In this document: piece by piece, positions 47,110 through 56,210 of the stretch
Position numbering within the stretch: the first letter of the stretch is position 1
How the letters are laid out: each line of letters opens with the position of its first letter
Origin: Niallia sp. FSL W8-0635
Lineage (GTDB): Bacteria > Bacillota > Bacilli > Bacillales > Cytobacillaceae
Length of the DNA: 64,000 bases
Reading direction: 5' to 3'
Assembly: GCF_038007965.1 (NCBI RefSeq)
Contig: NZ_JBBOYD010000001.1
Span: forward strand, 1,838,501-1,902,500
Notes under the pieces: model-generated
Seen by the model: only the letters and a program-made list of their open reading frames with translations
Database searches by the model: none
What the model was told of the DNA's origin: nothing
Position numbers and translations under genes: made by a program

Positions 47110-48882
47110 ATGCATTTAGCAAATCCATATTATTTTTTGCTACTATTTTTTATTGTGTTATTTATCCTATTTTATTTTTTTCGGAAAAAATATACAAAAC
47201 AAATCATCCCCTCCAATTTACTTTGGGAAGAAGTTCTCAAGGAAATGAGGGCATCCTCCTGGTTTCATAAATGGCAGAATAACGTCTTATTCTGGCTGCA
47301 GCTTTTATGCTTGCTTTTATTGATGCTAGCACTAGTGGGACCATATTTTGCTAAAGAGACGATTAAAGGGGAACAAATCATCTTCATGTTTGATACATCG
47401 GCTTCGATGGCAGCAAATGGAAATGCTGCTAACCGTCTAGAAGTTAGGAAAGGGACCGCCTTACAAATGATGCAAGACCTTCAGGAAAATCAAACCGTCA
47501 CAGTGCTGGAGGTAAATGACCGTCCAAAAATACTGTTGCATAATGAGGCAAATCGAAACAAAGTAACTGCAGTGATTCAAGATTTAGAGCTATCCTATAC
47601 CCATGAAGATTGGCAAAGTGCAACAGAGCTAAGTGCAAGTCTAGCGAAGGAAGGCAAGAGTGCTATACATATTTTTTCTGACGGGGTAGAGAAGGAAAGC
47701 ATAAAAAATATCGATTCTTTCTATGTGGAAGTACATAATCAAGAGAAGGAAAAGGAAGAAAATATTTCGATTTTATCTTTTGGCGTATCTAAAAATGACG
47801 ATAAAGTAGCAGGAATCGCTATGGTGGAAAACCAGACAGATTCTATCAAAAAAATACCATTTCAGGTTGAAAGTGAAAAGGCAGTGCTTTTTCAGCAAGA
47901 GATCGAATTACAGCCAAAAGAAAGAAAAATAATCGCGATAAACGAGCTTCCTGAGAAATCGTATTACAATGCTAAAATTACGGTTGTAGATGATTTTTTG
48001 GTTGACAATATGCAAGCGGCTGTATTTAATAAACAGGCTACAACCATTTATACAGATAATGAAATGAATCCATTTTTGGTAAAAGGATTTGAGGCAATTG
48101 GTCTTCGTGTCATTCAAATGGAGGAGAAAGAAGAATTTCTAACGAAAAAGGATAGTATTTTCCTTTTAGCTGGTTCTACACTACCAGCTAATATCGAAGC
48201 CCCATTTGTTTTCTTCTATACAGATGGAAAAAAGGAAGCGTTGCAATCAGCGATAGAACCAAGTGAGGATGAATTACTTTTACATGTAGATATGAAGGAT
48301 GTTTTTATCGCAAGTGCTACTAAGCAAACGATGGAAAGCATGACACCAATTGTAAAAAGTGGAGAACTGCCGTTAATTCAAAAAGGCAACGTCAATAATC
48401 AGCCAGCCATACTCATTCAATTTGATTTAAAAGATAGTGATTGGCCATTACATCCAAGTTTTCCGATCTTTTTATACAATATGTATCAATGGCTTTCTTC
48501 TCAATCTAATTATGTTGGAGATTTTCAGCCTTTAGAATCGAGAACGATTCATTTAACAAATCAAGAAACAGGTTGGGATATTTATAATGAAAACGATCAA
48601 TTAGTTGGCTCCTTCTCGATGGAAGAAGGCTTCCAAGCACCGAAGCTACCTGGTGTTTATCAGCTGACAAATGATACAGAGCTTCTTTATTTCTCTGTGA
48701 ATTTAGATGATCGAGAGAAGACAATCGCTTCTCAAAAGTCGTTTGTTCTTAATGAAAATCAACTAAAGGAAAATCAGGTTACAAAAACGGAAAATGATTG
48801 GCTTTGGTATGTATTATGTTTGCTTGCTTTTGTCATTTTATGTATGGAATGGGAGGTATACCGACATGCAGATAGAGTTTAA
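47110..48882 (+). CDS. BatA-like membrane protein with von Willebrand factor A domain
   Basis: A 590-residue protein. N-terminal hydrophobic helices lie at about 5-23 and 58-80 (the BatA-type N-terminus). A VWA domain starts at about 89 with the metal-ion-dependent adhesion site DTSAS. There are further beta-rich segments and a C-terminal helix (about 563-583). It overlaps the next gene by 17 nt. In other bacteria BatA-like proteins work with MoxR and DUF58 proteins in envelope stress or protein maturation. Confidence 0.85.
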   Translation: MHLANPYYFLLLFFIVLFILFYFFRKKYTKQIIPSNLLWEEVLKEMRASSWFHKWQNNVLFWLQLLCLLLLMLALVGPYFAKETIKGEQIIFMFDTSASMAANGNAANRLEVRKGTALQMMQDLQENQTVTVLEVNDRPKILLHNEANRNKVTAVIQDLELSYTHEDWQSATELSASLAKEGKSAIHIFSDGVEKESIKNIDSFYVEVHNQEKEKEENISILSFGVSKNDDKVAGIAMVENQTDSIKKIPFQVESEKAVLFQQEIELQPKERKIIAINELPEKSYYNAKITVVDDFLVDNMQAAVFNKQATTIYTDNEMNPFLVKGFEAIGLRVIQMEEKEEFLTKKDSIFLLAGSTLPANIEAPFVFFYTDGKKEALQSAIEPSEDELLLHVDMKDVFIASATKQTMESMTPIVKSGELPLIQKGNVNNQPAILIQFDLKDSDWPLHPSFPIFLYNMYQWLSSQSNYVGDFQPLESRTIHLTNQETGWDIYNENDQLVGSFSMEEGFQAPKLPGVYQLTNDTELLYFSVNLDDREKTIASQKSFVLNENQLKENQVTKTENDWLWYVLCLLAFVILCMEWEVYRHADRV

Positions 48883-51628
48883 ATACCCATTTATTCTATT
48901 AATCTTCCTTCCTATTGCTTTTCTGCTTTTTCGATATTGGAAACAGACGAAGACGATGCCGAATCGAAAGGAAAGACATGTTATCCTCTTTTTAAGAAGC
49001 TGCATTTTTTTTCTTTTAATCATTGCACTTGCCGTTCCACAAGTGATTTTGCCACAAAAAGAAACGCCCGTTGTTTTTCTAATGGATCGAAGTGCAAGTG
49101 TGCAGGATTCAGGAGAAAAGCAACTCGAGTGGCTGGAAAAAAGCATACAAAACAAGAAAGAAAAAGAGGAATATAGTGTTCTTTCTTTTGGAGAGAAAGC
49201 GACCATTGAGCAAATGATGGGAAAAGAAGGTCTTCGTTTTCCAAAATGGGATGAGGAGATAGGCAAGGATCATACGAATATTGAAGGGGCAATTAATCTT
49301 GCCAGTAGTGTTTTTCCGAATAATAGTGGTGGGAGAATCATTCTCTTTACGGACGGAAACGAAACAATGGGGAATCTTACGGAAGCGGCAAAATTATTGA
49401 AAAATCGTTCGATTGAATTAGATACTGTTTTACTCGATCCCCATTCCTATGAAGATACTGCTGTTACCGAAGTAGAACTGCCTTCCACATTATACGAAGG
49501 GGAACAAGCTGCGGTTTCGGTAACGATTGAAAGTAATACGGCAAAAACAGGATTGCTTCATTTTTATGAGAATAATAATAAAATTATTTCGAAGTCAATC
49601 GAAATAAAAGAAGGCACCAATATCATTCCAATTCAGTTTTCGGTGGAACAAACTGGATTAGTAACCTATAAAGCAGAACTAGAACTGACGAATGATGCCT
49701 ATGCTGAAAATAACAAGCTTCAGGTCGTCAATATGGTTAAAACGATTCCGCAAATTTTATTAGTGCAAAATAATCCAAATGAAGCACTCGTTCAAACCTT
49801 AGAAGCGGCAGGGTATATAGTGGAAGTCCGTTCGTCGGTTCAGCTTCCTACTGTACTTTCTGGCTATTTGAACTATCAATCGATTATTTTTAATAATATT
49901 GCTGCAACAGATATTACGGAAAATCAAATGAGTCTGATTGAAAAAAGTGTTAAAGATTTTGGTGTCGGATTTCTTATGACGGGTGGGGAAAATAGCTTTG
50001 GATTAGGAGGGTATTTCCAAACTCCTATTGAAAAGCTCCTCCCAGTTGATATGGACATTAAAGGAAAAAAAGAAATGCCGTCATTAGCGTTAATGATTGT
50101 TTTAGACCGTTCTGGAAGTATGGATGGGCAGAAATTTTCATTGGCGAAAGAAGCGGCAGCGAGATCGGTTGAACTACTTCAAGAGACAGATACACTAGGG
50201 TTTATTGCTTTCGATGATAAGCCATGGGTTATTGTAGAGCCTAAGCCTTTGAAAAATAAAGAGGAAGTAGTGGACAAAATTCGTTCCGTTCCAGTCGGCG
50301 GAGGAACCGAAATTTATGGATCCTTAGTAGAAGCCTATGATCAAATCAGTGATTTAGATGTGAAAAGAAAACATATCATTTTACTTACAGATGGACAATC
50401 GGCAACGAATAATGATTATGAAGAGTTAATTAATGAAGGCAGTAAGAAAAATGTAACAATGTCAACGGTAGCGTTAGGCGCAGATGCAGACCGAAATTTG
50501 TTGGAGGAATTAGCAGAGCTTGGAGCAGGCCGTTTTTATGATGTACAGGATTCAACGGTAATACCTTCTATTTTATCAAGAGAAACCGTTATGGCAACAA
50601 GAACCTATATTGAGGACAATCCGTTTTATCCGAAAATAAAGTCTGGCTATGGATGGGATTCCTTGTTTAGTCAAGGTGTTCCACAAATGAATGCCTATAT
50701 TGCAACAACTGCTAAATCAGAAAGCACCGTTCCTATAGGGAGCACGAAGGAAGACCCTGTTTTAGCAGAATGGCAATACGGTTTAGGCAAGACGATAGCA
50801 TTCACTTCTGACGTGAATGGAGCGTGGGCTGGGGATTGGGCGCGCTGGAACCAATGGAGCAGCTTTCTGACAAAAATGGTCGCAAACACTTTGCCCCAAT
50901 ATGATTCAGAGGCGTATTCCTTGTCTGTTGAAAAAGAGAAGGATCGAACCTATCTAACGGTAGCAGCAGATAAATTATCCATGCTGCCGATCGAAACCAC
51001 TATTCTATCAGAACGCGGAGAAGTGATTGAAGGAAATACAAAAATGATTGCTCCAGGCAAATATGAAGTGGATGTTGGCAATGATCCTGGTCTTTATTTT
51101 ATTCATATCAAACAAACAGATGAGGAAGGAAACATATCTGTTTACCAATCAGGCTTTACTGTTCCCTATTCAGACGAATATTTAATTACCGGAGCAAATG
51201 AAGAAAAGGTAGCAGAGCTCCTCGCGATAACAGGAGGCTCTCAGCTAGAGAAAGAATCACAAGCATTTCGCCCCCTTAAGGACCCAGTTAAGCAAAAGCA
51301 GGAGATAACCGAAGTCTTGCTACTAATTAGCTTCCTGCTTTTGTTCGTAGAAATAGCGATTAGAAGATTTGGATTGCCAGTGAAGTTCCTTGCAGTGTTT
51401 GAAAAAAGAGAAGCTGCTAAGCGGCACAAAGCTTCTAAGCAAAAGAGAAGTGAAGCGCCTAGAGAAACACCAGTAGCAAAAAAGAAAGACATACAGCCTG
51501 TTTCTAGTAAAGAAACAAAGGAGAAGCAAGAAAAACCATTGAAAAAAACAAAGGCAGTAAATGAAAAGGCAGAGAGTGAAAATCATTTGGATCAACTGTT
51601 AGAGATGAAGCGGAAGAAAAAGCGATAA
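48866..51628 (+). CDS. Large membrane protein with two VWA-like domains and amidotransferase-like segment
   Basis: A 920-residue protein. N-terminal helices lie at about 7-22 and 38-58. A first VWA-like segment (DRSASVQDSG, about 74) and a beta-sandwich follow. An amidotransferase-like segment (SVKDFGVGFLMTGGENSFG, about 365-395) leads into a full VWA domain with site DRSGS (about 414) and TDGQSA. Another beta region, one C-terminal helix (about 815-835) and a Lys-rich tail complete it. ATG 48866 is used because GGGAGGT is 8 nt upstream; earlier in-frame starts lie deep inside the previous gene. It is the last gene of the operon. Its layout resembles the DUF4159/GATase-VWA proteins seen in Bat-type operons. 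Confidence 0.85.
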   Translation: MQIEFKYPFILLIFLPIAFLLFRYWKQTKTMPNRKERHVILFLRSCIFFLLIIALAVPQVILPQKETPVVFLMDRSASVQDSGEKQLEWLEKSIQNKKEKEEYSVLSFGEKATIEQMMGKEGLRFPKWDEEIGKDHTNIEGAINLASSVFPNNSGGRIILFTDGNETMGNLTEAAKLLKNRSIELDTVLLDPHSYEDTAVTEVELPSTLYEGEQAAVSVTIESNTAKTGLLHFYENNNKIISKSIEIKEGTNIIPIQFSVEQTGLVTYKAELELTNDAYAENNKLQVVNMVKTIPQILLVQNNPNEALVQTLEAAGYIVEVRSSVQLPTVLSGYLNYQSIIFNNIAATDITENQMSLIEKSVKDFGVGFLMTGGENSFGLGGYFQTPIEKLLPVDMDIKGKKEMPSLALMIVLDRSGSMDGQKFSLAKEAAARSVELLQETDTLGFIAFDDKPWVIVEPKPLKNKEEVVDKIRSVPVGGGTEIYGSLVEAYDQISDLDVKRKHIILLTDGQSATNNDYEELINEGSKKNVTMSTVALGADADRNLLEELAELGAGRFYDVQDSTVIPSILSRETVMATRTYIEDNPFYPKIKSGYGWDSLFSQGVPQMNAYIATTAKSESTVPIGSTKEDPVLAEWQYGLGKTIAFTSDVNGAWAGDWARWNQWSSFLTKMVANTLPQYDSEAYSLSVEKEKDRTYLTVAADKLSMLPIETTILSERGEVIEGNTKMIAPGKYEVDVGNDPGLYFIHIKQTDEEGNISVYQSGFTVPYSDEYLITGANEEKVAELLAITGGSQLEKESQAFRPLKDPVKQKQEITEVLLLISFLLLFVEIAIRRFGLPVKFLAVFEKREAAKRHKASKQKRSEAPRETPVAKKKDIQPVSSKETKEKQEKPLKKTKAVNEKAESENHLDQLLEMKRKKKR

Positions 51629-51644
51629 GTTAAATTGGCATGAT

Positions 51645-51684
51645 ACTGCAGACGGACTTTATTAGGTTGTCTGCAGTTTTTTTT
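51645..51684 (+). terminator. Rho-independent terminator of the MoxR-VWA operon
   Basis: ACTGCAGAC (51645-51653) and GTCTGCAGT (51669-51677), perfect, with T8 after. Confidence 0.93.
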
Positions 51685-51722
51685 ATACAAAGAGCTGGTT
51701 TGGGATAAAAAGAGGGGGTGGG

Positions 51723-52151
51723 GGTAACAGAGAAGGAGCTCCCTCTGTGACCGAAAGTAGGGAAAAGAAGCGGAGAAGGTAACAGAGGAGAGGTCTCTGT
51801 GACCGAAAGCAGAGAAAAGGAGTGGAGAAGGTAACAGAGGAGAGATCTCTGTGACCGAAAGCAGGGAAAAGGAGTGGGGAAGGTAACAGAGGAGAGGTCT
51901 CTGTGACCGAAAGCAGGGAAAAGAAGTGGGGAAGGTAACAGAGGAGAGGTCTCTGTGACCGAAAGCAGGGAAAAGGAGTGGAGAAGGTAACAGAGAAGTG
52001 GTCTCTGTGACCGAAAGCAGGGAAAAGAAGTGGAGAAGGTAACAGAGGAGAGGTCTCTGTGACCGAAAGTAGGGAAAAGAAGTCGGGAAGGTAACAGAGA
52101 AGGTCCCTCTGTGACCAAAAGCAAGAATAAGTACAGGAAAAGGTAACAGAG
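51723..52151 (+). repeat. Second tandem array of 52-bp units with internal hairpins
   Basis: Units begin GGTAACAGAG at 51723, 51778, 51830, 51882, 51934, 51986, 52038 and 52090, with a partial copy at 52142. The spacing is 52 bp except for a first step of 55. In most units GGTAACAGAG can pair with CTCTGTGACC (one A-G mismatch) around a 7-nt loop. It is the same family as the array at 21945-22370. As there, it follows an operon terminator directly. Confidence 0.95.
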
Positions 52152-52245
52152 GAACCTTATAAAAGCCTATTTATATTTATTTATAACAAAATAGGGAAAG
52201 TCAGCTTTAAAATTTTTACATTTTATAGAATCTACGTTAGGTGCC

Positions 52246-52500
52246 TTCCCTACGATAAGTCAACATCGGTTCACTAACGTTCACCGTGTTTTCTTTATCT
52301 CAGTCAGGCTCCCTCCAGTTTGTACAACGATAACCAGGCGCTTCCGCTTTTCAATAGTCCAGCTCCGGGTGCCCAGGGGCTGATGGGCTTCACGACGATT
52401 CCCTACGATAAGTCAACATCAGTTCACTAACGTTCACTGTGTTTCCTATATCTCAGGAATCGTCGCTCCACCCCACACGCCCCTAAACGGGCCCCCTCCG
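52246..52500 (+). repeat. Composite dispersed repeat with two copies of a 58-bp segment
   Basis: A 58-bp segment containing CGATAAGTCAACATC and TTCACTAACGTTCAC occurs at 52246-52303 and again at 52399-52456 with about four differences. CGACGATTCC (52392-52401) and GGAATCGTCG (52456-52465) are perfect inverted repeats around the second copy. CCGCTTTTCAAT also occurs twice (near 52344 and 52498). The block looks like a mobile or REP-like unit abutting the ylxM promoter. No gene is seen in it. Confidence 0.65.
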
Positions 52501-52525
52501 CTTTTCAATTTGTAAAGATATTTTC

Positions 52526-52554
52526 TTGACATCTTTTTTCCTGGTGTGTACAAT
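52526..52554 (+). promoter_or_regulatory. Sigma-A promoter for ylxM-ffh
   Basis: TTGACA (52526-52531), 17-nt spacer, TACAAT (52549-52554). It is nearly consensus and 44 nt upstream of the ylxM start. Confidence 0.88.
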
Positions 52555-52597
52555 AGTCGATGTAAAGGCTTTTGACTTAACACGGGGGTATTATTCG

Positions 52598-52930
52598 ATG
52601 CTTGAGAAAACAACGAGAATGAATTATTTATTTGATTTCTATCAGTCGTTGTTAACACCGAAGCAACGAAGCTATATGTCTCTTTACTATTTGGATGATT
52701 ACTCTCTTGGGGAGATTGCTGCTGAGTACAATGTAAGCCGTCAAGCGGTGTATGACAACATTAAACGTACCGAGGCAATGCTAGAAGAATATGAGAATAA
52801 GTTATTGTTACTTCAGAAATTTCAGGAACGTCAAGTTCTTTTTGAAAAGATGAAAAAAATGCTAGAACATGATACCTTATCTATATCTGCGTTGCGAGAG
52901 GCAGTAGAGGAACTAGAGAAATTAGATTAA
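52598..52930 (+). CDS. ylxM: SRP-associated helix-turn-helix protein YlxM
   Basis: A 110-residue protein with a sigma-70 region 4-like helix-turn-helix ([21 protein letters not shown]) and a C-terminal coiled coil. YlxM/P13 proteins are encoded beside ffh and modulate SRP in Gram-positives. ATG 52598 with GGGGG upstream gives the normal length; an earlier frame overlaps the promoter. It is 12 nt before ffh. Confidence 0.93.
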   Translation: MLEKTTRMNYLFDFYQSLLTPKQRSYMSLYYLDDYSLGEIAAEYNVSRQAVYDNIKRTEAMLEEYENKLLLLQKFQERQVLFEKMKKMLEHDTLSISALREAVEELEKLD

Positions 52931-52942
52931 GGAGGCTGACGT

Positions 52943-54295
52943 ATGGCATTTGAAGGTTTAGCTGACCGACTGCAGAACACGATGCAAAAAATCCGTGGAA
53001 AAGGGAAAGTAAATGAAGCGGATGTTAAAGAAATGATGCGTGAAGTTCGTCTTGCGCTCCTTGAGGCAGATGTTAACTTTAAAGTGGTAAAAGACTTTGT
53101 TAAAAAAGTAAGTGAACGTGCAGTAGGACAGGAAGTGCTAAAAAGCTTAACTCCTGGACAACAAGTTATTAAAGTAGTAAAAGAAGAGCTTACAGAACTA
53201 ATGGGTGGAGAAGAAAGTAAAATTGGTGTGAGTAAGCGTCCTCCAACTGTCATTATGATGGTCGGACTTCAAGGGGCGGGGAAAACAACAACCACTGGTA
53301 AGCTTGCAAATTTACTGCGTAAAAAACATAATCGTAATCCACTATTAGTAGCTGCGGATATTTATCGTCCTGCTGCGATTAAGCAATTACAAACATTAGG
53401 TAAACAGCTTGATTTTCCAGTGTTTGCACTAGGAGACCAAGTTAGCCCTGTTGAGATTGCAAAGCAAGCGATAGAAAAAGCAAAAGAAGATCACCATGAT
53501 TATGTATTAATTGATACAGCAGGTCGTCTTCATGTCGATGAAGCCCTTATGGATGAATTAAAACAAATCAAGGAACTTGCAAACCCAGAAGAAATATTAC
53601 TAGTTGTCGATGCGATGACAGGGCAAGATGCTGTCAATGTAGCCGGCAGTTTTAACGAGCAGTTAGGATTAACGGGAGTTGTCTTAACAAAGCTTGATGG
53701 TGATACACGTGGGGGAGCTGCACTTTCCATTCGTTCTGTAACGAACACACCAATTAAATTTGTTGGTTTGGGAGAAAAAATGGATGCGCTTGAAACGTTC
53801 CATCCTGAAAGAATGGCTTCCAGAATTTTAGGAATGGGCGATGTCCTTAGCCTAATCGAAAAAGCACAAATAAATGTGGATGAAGAAAAGGCGAGAGAGT
53901 TAGAGAAGAAAATGAAGACAGATTCATTTACCTTTGACGATTTTCTTGATTCTTTAAGTCAGGTAAAAAGCATGGGACCACTTGACGAATTAATTAAAAT
54001 GATGCCAGGTGCGAACAAAATCAAAGGCTTAAACAATATGAAAGTGGATGAAAAGCAAATTGCCCACGTAGAGGCAATTATTAAGTCCATGACTAAGCAA
54101 GAAAAAGAACAACCAGAGATTATCAATGCTGGTAGAAGAAAGCGGATTGCAAAAGGAAGCGGTAGAACCGTACCAGAAGTAAATCGACTTTTAAAGCAGT
54201 TTGATGATATGAGAAAAATGATGAAGCAAATGACCAATATGGGTCAAAAAGGCAAGAAAAAAGGTAAATTTAAATTACCATTTAACCCTTTTTAA
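52943..54295 (+). CDS. ffh: Signal recognition particle GTPase Ffh
   Basis: A 450-residue SRP54 homologue. The NG domain has GLQGAGKTTTTGKLA, DTAGRLHVD and TKLDGDTRGG. A methionine-rich M domain (about 300-440) binds SRP RNA and signal peptides. It is the counterpart of ftsY, from which it is normally only one gene away. Confidence 0.97.
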   Translation: MAFEGLADRLQNTMQKIRGKGKVNEADVKEMMREVRLALLEADVNFKVVKDFVKKVSERAVGQEVLKSLTPGQQVIKVVKEELTELMGGEESKIGVSKRPPTVIMMVGLQGAGKTTTTGKLANLLRKKHNRNPLLVAADIYRPAAIKQLQTLGKQLDFPVFALGDQVSPVEIAKQAIEKAKEDHHDYVLIDTAGRLHVDEALMDELKQIKELANPEEILLVVDAMTGQDAVNVAGSFNEQLGLTGVVLTKLDGDTRGGAALSIRSVTNTPIKFVGLGEKMDALETFHPERMASRILGMGDVLSLIEKAQINVDEEKARELEKKMKTDSFTFDDFLDSLSQVKSMGPLDELIKMMPGANKIKGLNNMKVDEKQIAHVEAIIKSMTKQEKEQPEIINAGRRKRIAKGSGRTVPEVNRLLKQFDDMRKMMKQMTNMGQKGKKKGKFKLPFNPF

Positions 54296-54396
54296 CGACG
54301 ATTTTTGTATAAAATTGGCTTCGTTTGTCTATTGAAAATGAGCAAAAACAGTCCGTTAGAAGGCGTAAATAAAGATTTTTAACACTGACAAGAAAA

Positions 54397-54431
54397 AACA
54401 CTTTACAAAGTGTTGGAGTATCTGATAATAT
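54397..54431 (+). promoter_or_regulatory. rpsP: Putative rpsP promoter with palindrome over the -35
   Basis: TTTACA (54402-54407), 18-nt spacer, TAATAT (54426-54431). The perfect palindrome AACACTTT..AAAGTGTT (54397-54414) covers the -35. It may be an operator or a remnant terminator of ffh without a T run. Confidence 0.5.
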
Positions 54432-54469
54432 ACTATCTTGTGTGAAACTATTCGGAGGTGCAATATTAA

Positions 54470-54742
54470 ATGGCAGTAAAAATTCGTTTAAAAAGAATGG
54501 GAGCAAAAAAATCTCCTTTTTATCGTATCGTAGTAGCAGATTCTCGTTCACCACGTGATGGACGTTTCATTGAAACAGTAGGAACTTACAATCCAGTAGC
54601 AAACCCTGCTATCGTTGAAATCAACGAAGATAAAGCTCTACAATGGTTACAAGATGGTGCAAAACCATCTGATACAGTACGTAACCTATTCTCTAACCAA
54701 GGTATTATGGAGAAATTCCACAATATCAAAAACGCTAAGTAA
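54470..54742 (+). CDS. rpsP: 30S ribosomal protein S16
   Basis: A 90-residue basic ribosomal protein ([20 protein letters not shown], then [12 protein letters not shown]). CGGAGGTG precedes the start. It heads the rpsP-khpA group. Confidence 0.97.
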   Translation: MAVKIRLKRMGAKKSPFYRIVVADSRSPRDGRFIETVGTYNPVANPAIVEINEDKALQWLQDGAKPSDTVRNLFSNQGIMEKFHNIKNAK

Positions 54743-54753
54743 TTTTTGATGAA

Positions 54754-54984
54754 ATGAAAGAGCTTATAGAAACGATTGTTAAGCCCCTTGTTGATTTTCC
54801 AGAGGAAGTTGCTGTAACTGTAACAGAAGAGGATAATCGTATCACTTACTTGCTTTCTGTCAACGAGAATGACATCGGGAAGGTAATAGGGAAGCAAGGG
54901 CGAGTTGCAAGAGCAATTCGAACGGTTGTTTATGCAGCAGGATCATTACAACAAAAGAAAATTACAGTTGATATTAGAGATTAA
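54754..54984 (+). CDS. khpA: KH-domain RNA-binding protein KhpA (YlqC)
   Basis: A 76-residue single KH-domain protein with the GKVIGKQGRVARAIRT motif containing GxxG. In Firmicutes KhpA pairs with KhpB/EloR in RNA binding and cell-elongation control. It starts 11 nt after rpsP with no obvious ribosome site, so coupling is likely. Confidence 0.93.
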   Translation: MKELIETIVKPLVDFPEEVAVTVTEEDNRITYLLSVNENDIGKVIGKQGRVARAIRTVVYAAGSLQQKKITVDIRD

Positions 54985-54990
54985 ATGAAA

Positions 54991-55022
54991 AGGAAGGAGG
55001 GGGAACCCTCCTTCCTTTGTTT
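54991..55022 (+). terminator. Rho-independent terminator after khpA
   Basis: AGGAAGGAGGG (54991-55001) and CCCTCCTTCCT (55006-55016) form a perfect 11-bp stem with a GGAA loop, followed by Ts. Confidence 0.95.
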
Positions 55023-55041
55023 TTTAGGGAGAAATTTGCGT

Positions 55042-55157
55042 TTGGCTGATAATGACGTTTCTTTGGCTGATATCGATGGTGATTTGGCTGATAAATGATT
55101 ATTTTGGCTGATAAACATGTTGCGTTGGCTGATATCAACAAGAATTTGGCTGATATG
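55042..55157 (+). repeat. Second array of TTGGCTGATA motifs at 20-21 nt spacing
   Basis: The motif starts at 55042, 55063, 55084, 55104, 55125 and 55146. The 10-nt spacers are unrelated to each other, yet the spacing is as strict as in the first array (38998-39155). Bases 55158-55302 carry only the ylqD leader. Confidence 0.9.
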
Positions 55158-55302
55158 TTGAACGCCGTGTTAGCATTTTTTGAAAAATAGCTGTAGTGCT
55201 GGTAAAATGATTGATATTTTCTTCCCTTTTAGACGAACAAAGCAATATATGGTACCTTGTTAGTAGTATGTTCAAGAGTTGTCATCTGTTAGGAGGAAGT
55301 TT

Positions 55303-55680
55303 ATGAAGATTCTTCAGTCTGTAACAGTAAAACAAGTTTTAACCGAGGCTACAAGAAAGTCTATTTCCAATCGATATATGGAAGAAATACAGCAACTAGA
55401 AAAAGAAGTGCAACAGCTTCATTTTGAGGAAAAAAAACAATTGAAAAATCATCCTTCTGGTACGGAAATAAAAAAATTTTTTCGGAAGGAAGTTACTAAT
55501 AAATTAGAGAAACAAAAAACGATAGAGTTTCAATTAAATCAATTACATATACTACCATTAGGGACAGAAATCAAGGAACAGGAAGTAATGGCTGTTGTCG
55601 ATGTTCAGGTAGGACAGGCTTGGGAAAGTACTAATAAGACGATTATTGTGAAAGATGGAATAGTGGTTGATATTCGATAG
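55303..55680 (+). CDS. ylqD: YlqD family protein of unknown function
   Basis: A 125-residue protein. A central coiled coil ([19 protein letters not shown]) is followed by a small C-terminal beta domain ([19 protein letters not shown]). The family is conserved between khpA and rimM in Bacillaceae; the function is unknown. ATG 55303 follows AGGAGG by 6 nt. Confidence 0.88.
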   Translation: MKILQSVTVKQVLTEATRKSISNRYMEEIQQLEKEVQQLHFEEKKQLKNHPSGTEIKKFFRKEVTNKLEKQKTIEFQLNQLHILPLGTEIKEQEVMAVVDVQVGQAWESTNKTIIVKDGIVVDIR

Positions 55681-55691
55681 AGGTGAATGCA

Positions 55692-56210
55692 ATGGAGAAA
55701 TGGTTTAATGTTGGAAAAGTTGTGAATACACATGGAATAAGAGGAGAAATCCGTGTTATTTCTCGTACGGATTTTCCAGAGGAACGATACAAGGTTGGGA
55801 ATGCGATTTATTTTTTTCAAACAGATAAGGCAAACCCTCTTGAGCTGAAAATTAAGAGTCATCGGGAACATAAGAACTTTAATCTGCTTACGTTTGAAGG
55901 CTATGACAATGTGAATGATGTGGAATTTATGAAGGGTGGCCTTCTAAAGGTTCCAGAGAGCTTTCTTGGAGAGCTGGCTGAAAATGAATACTATTTCCAT
56001 GAAATTATCGGCTGTAAAGTAGTAACGGTAGAAGGGGAAGAGCTTGGAGAAATCACAGAAATATTAACGCCAGGAGCGAATGATGTATGGGTTGTGAGAG
56101 GCAAAGATAGAAATGAGATCTTGATTCCTTATATCGAAGAAGTAGTGATGAAAGTAGATGTGCAAGAGAAATTAGTTGTAATAGAGCCAATGGAAGGGCT
56201 GTTGTCTTAA
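55692..56210 (+). CDS. rimM: Ribosome maturation factor RimM
   Basis: A 172-residue 30S assembly factor. The RimM N-terminal domain reads [18 protein letters not shown], and a PRC-barrel domain (about 95-170) binds S19. ATG 55692 follows AGAGGTG by about 6 nt; a GTG three codons earlier overlaps that site. Its stop overlaps the trmD start by one base. Confidence 0.95.
   Translation: MEKWFNVGKVVNTHGIRGEIRVISRTDFPEERYKVGNAIYFFQTDKANPLELKIKSHREHKNFNLLTFEGYDNVNDVEFMKGGLLKVPESFLGELAENEYYFHEIIGCKVVTVEGEELGEITEILTPGANDVWVVRGKDRNEILIPYIEEVVMKVDVQEKLVVIEPMEGLLS

Noticed and set aside
51630..52124. A 164-codon open frame on the - strand across the 52-bp array
   Set aside because: It is created by the repeats; the period is not a multiple of three so its peptide repeats shift, and it has no ribosome site or neighbour context.
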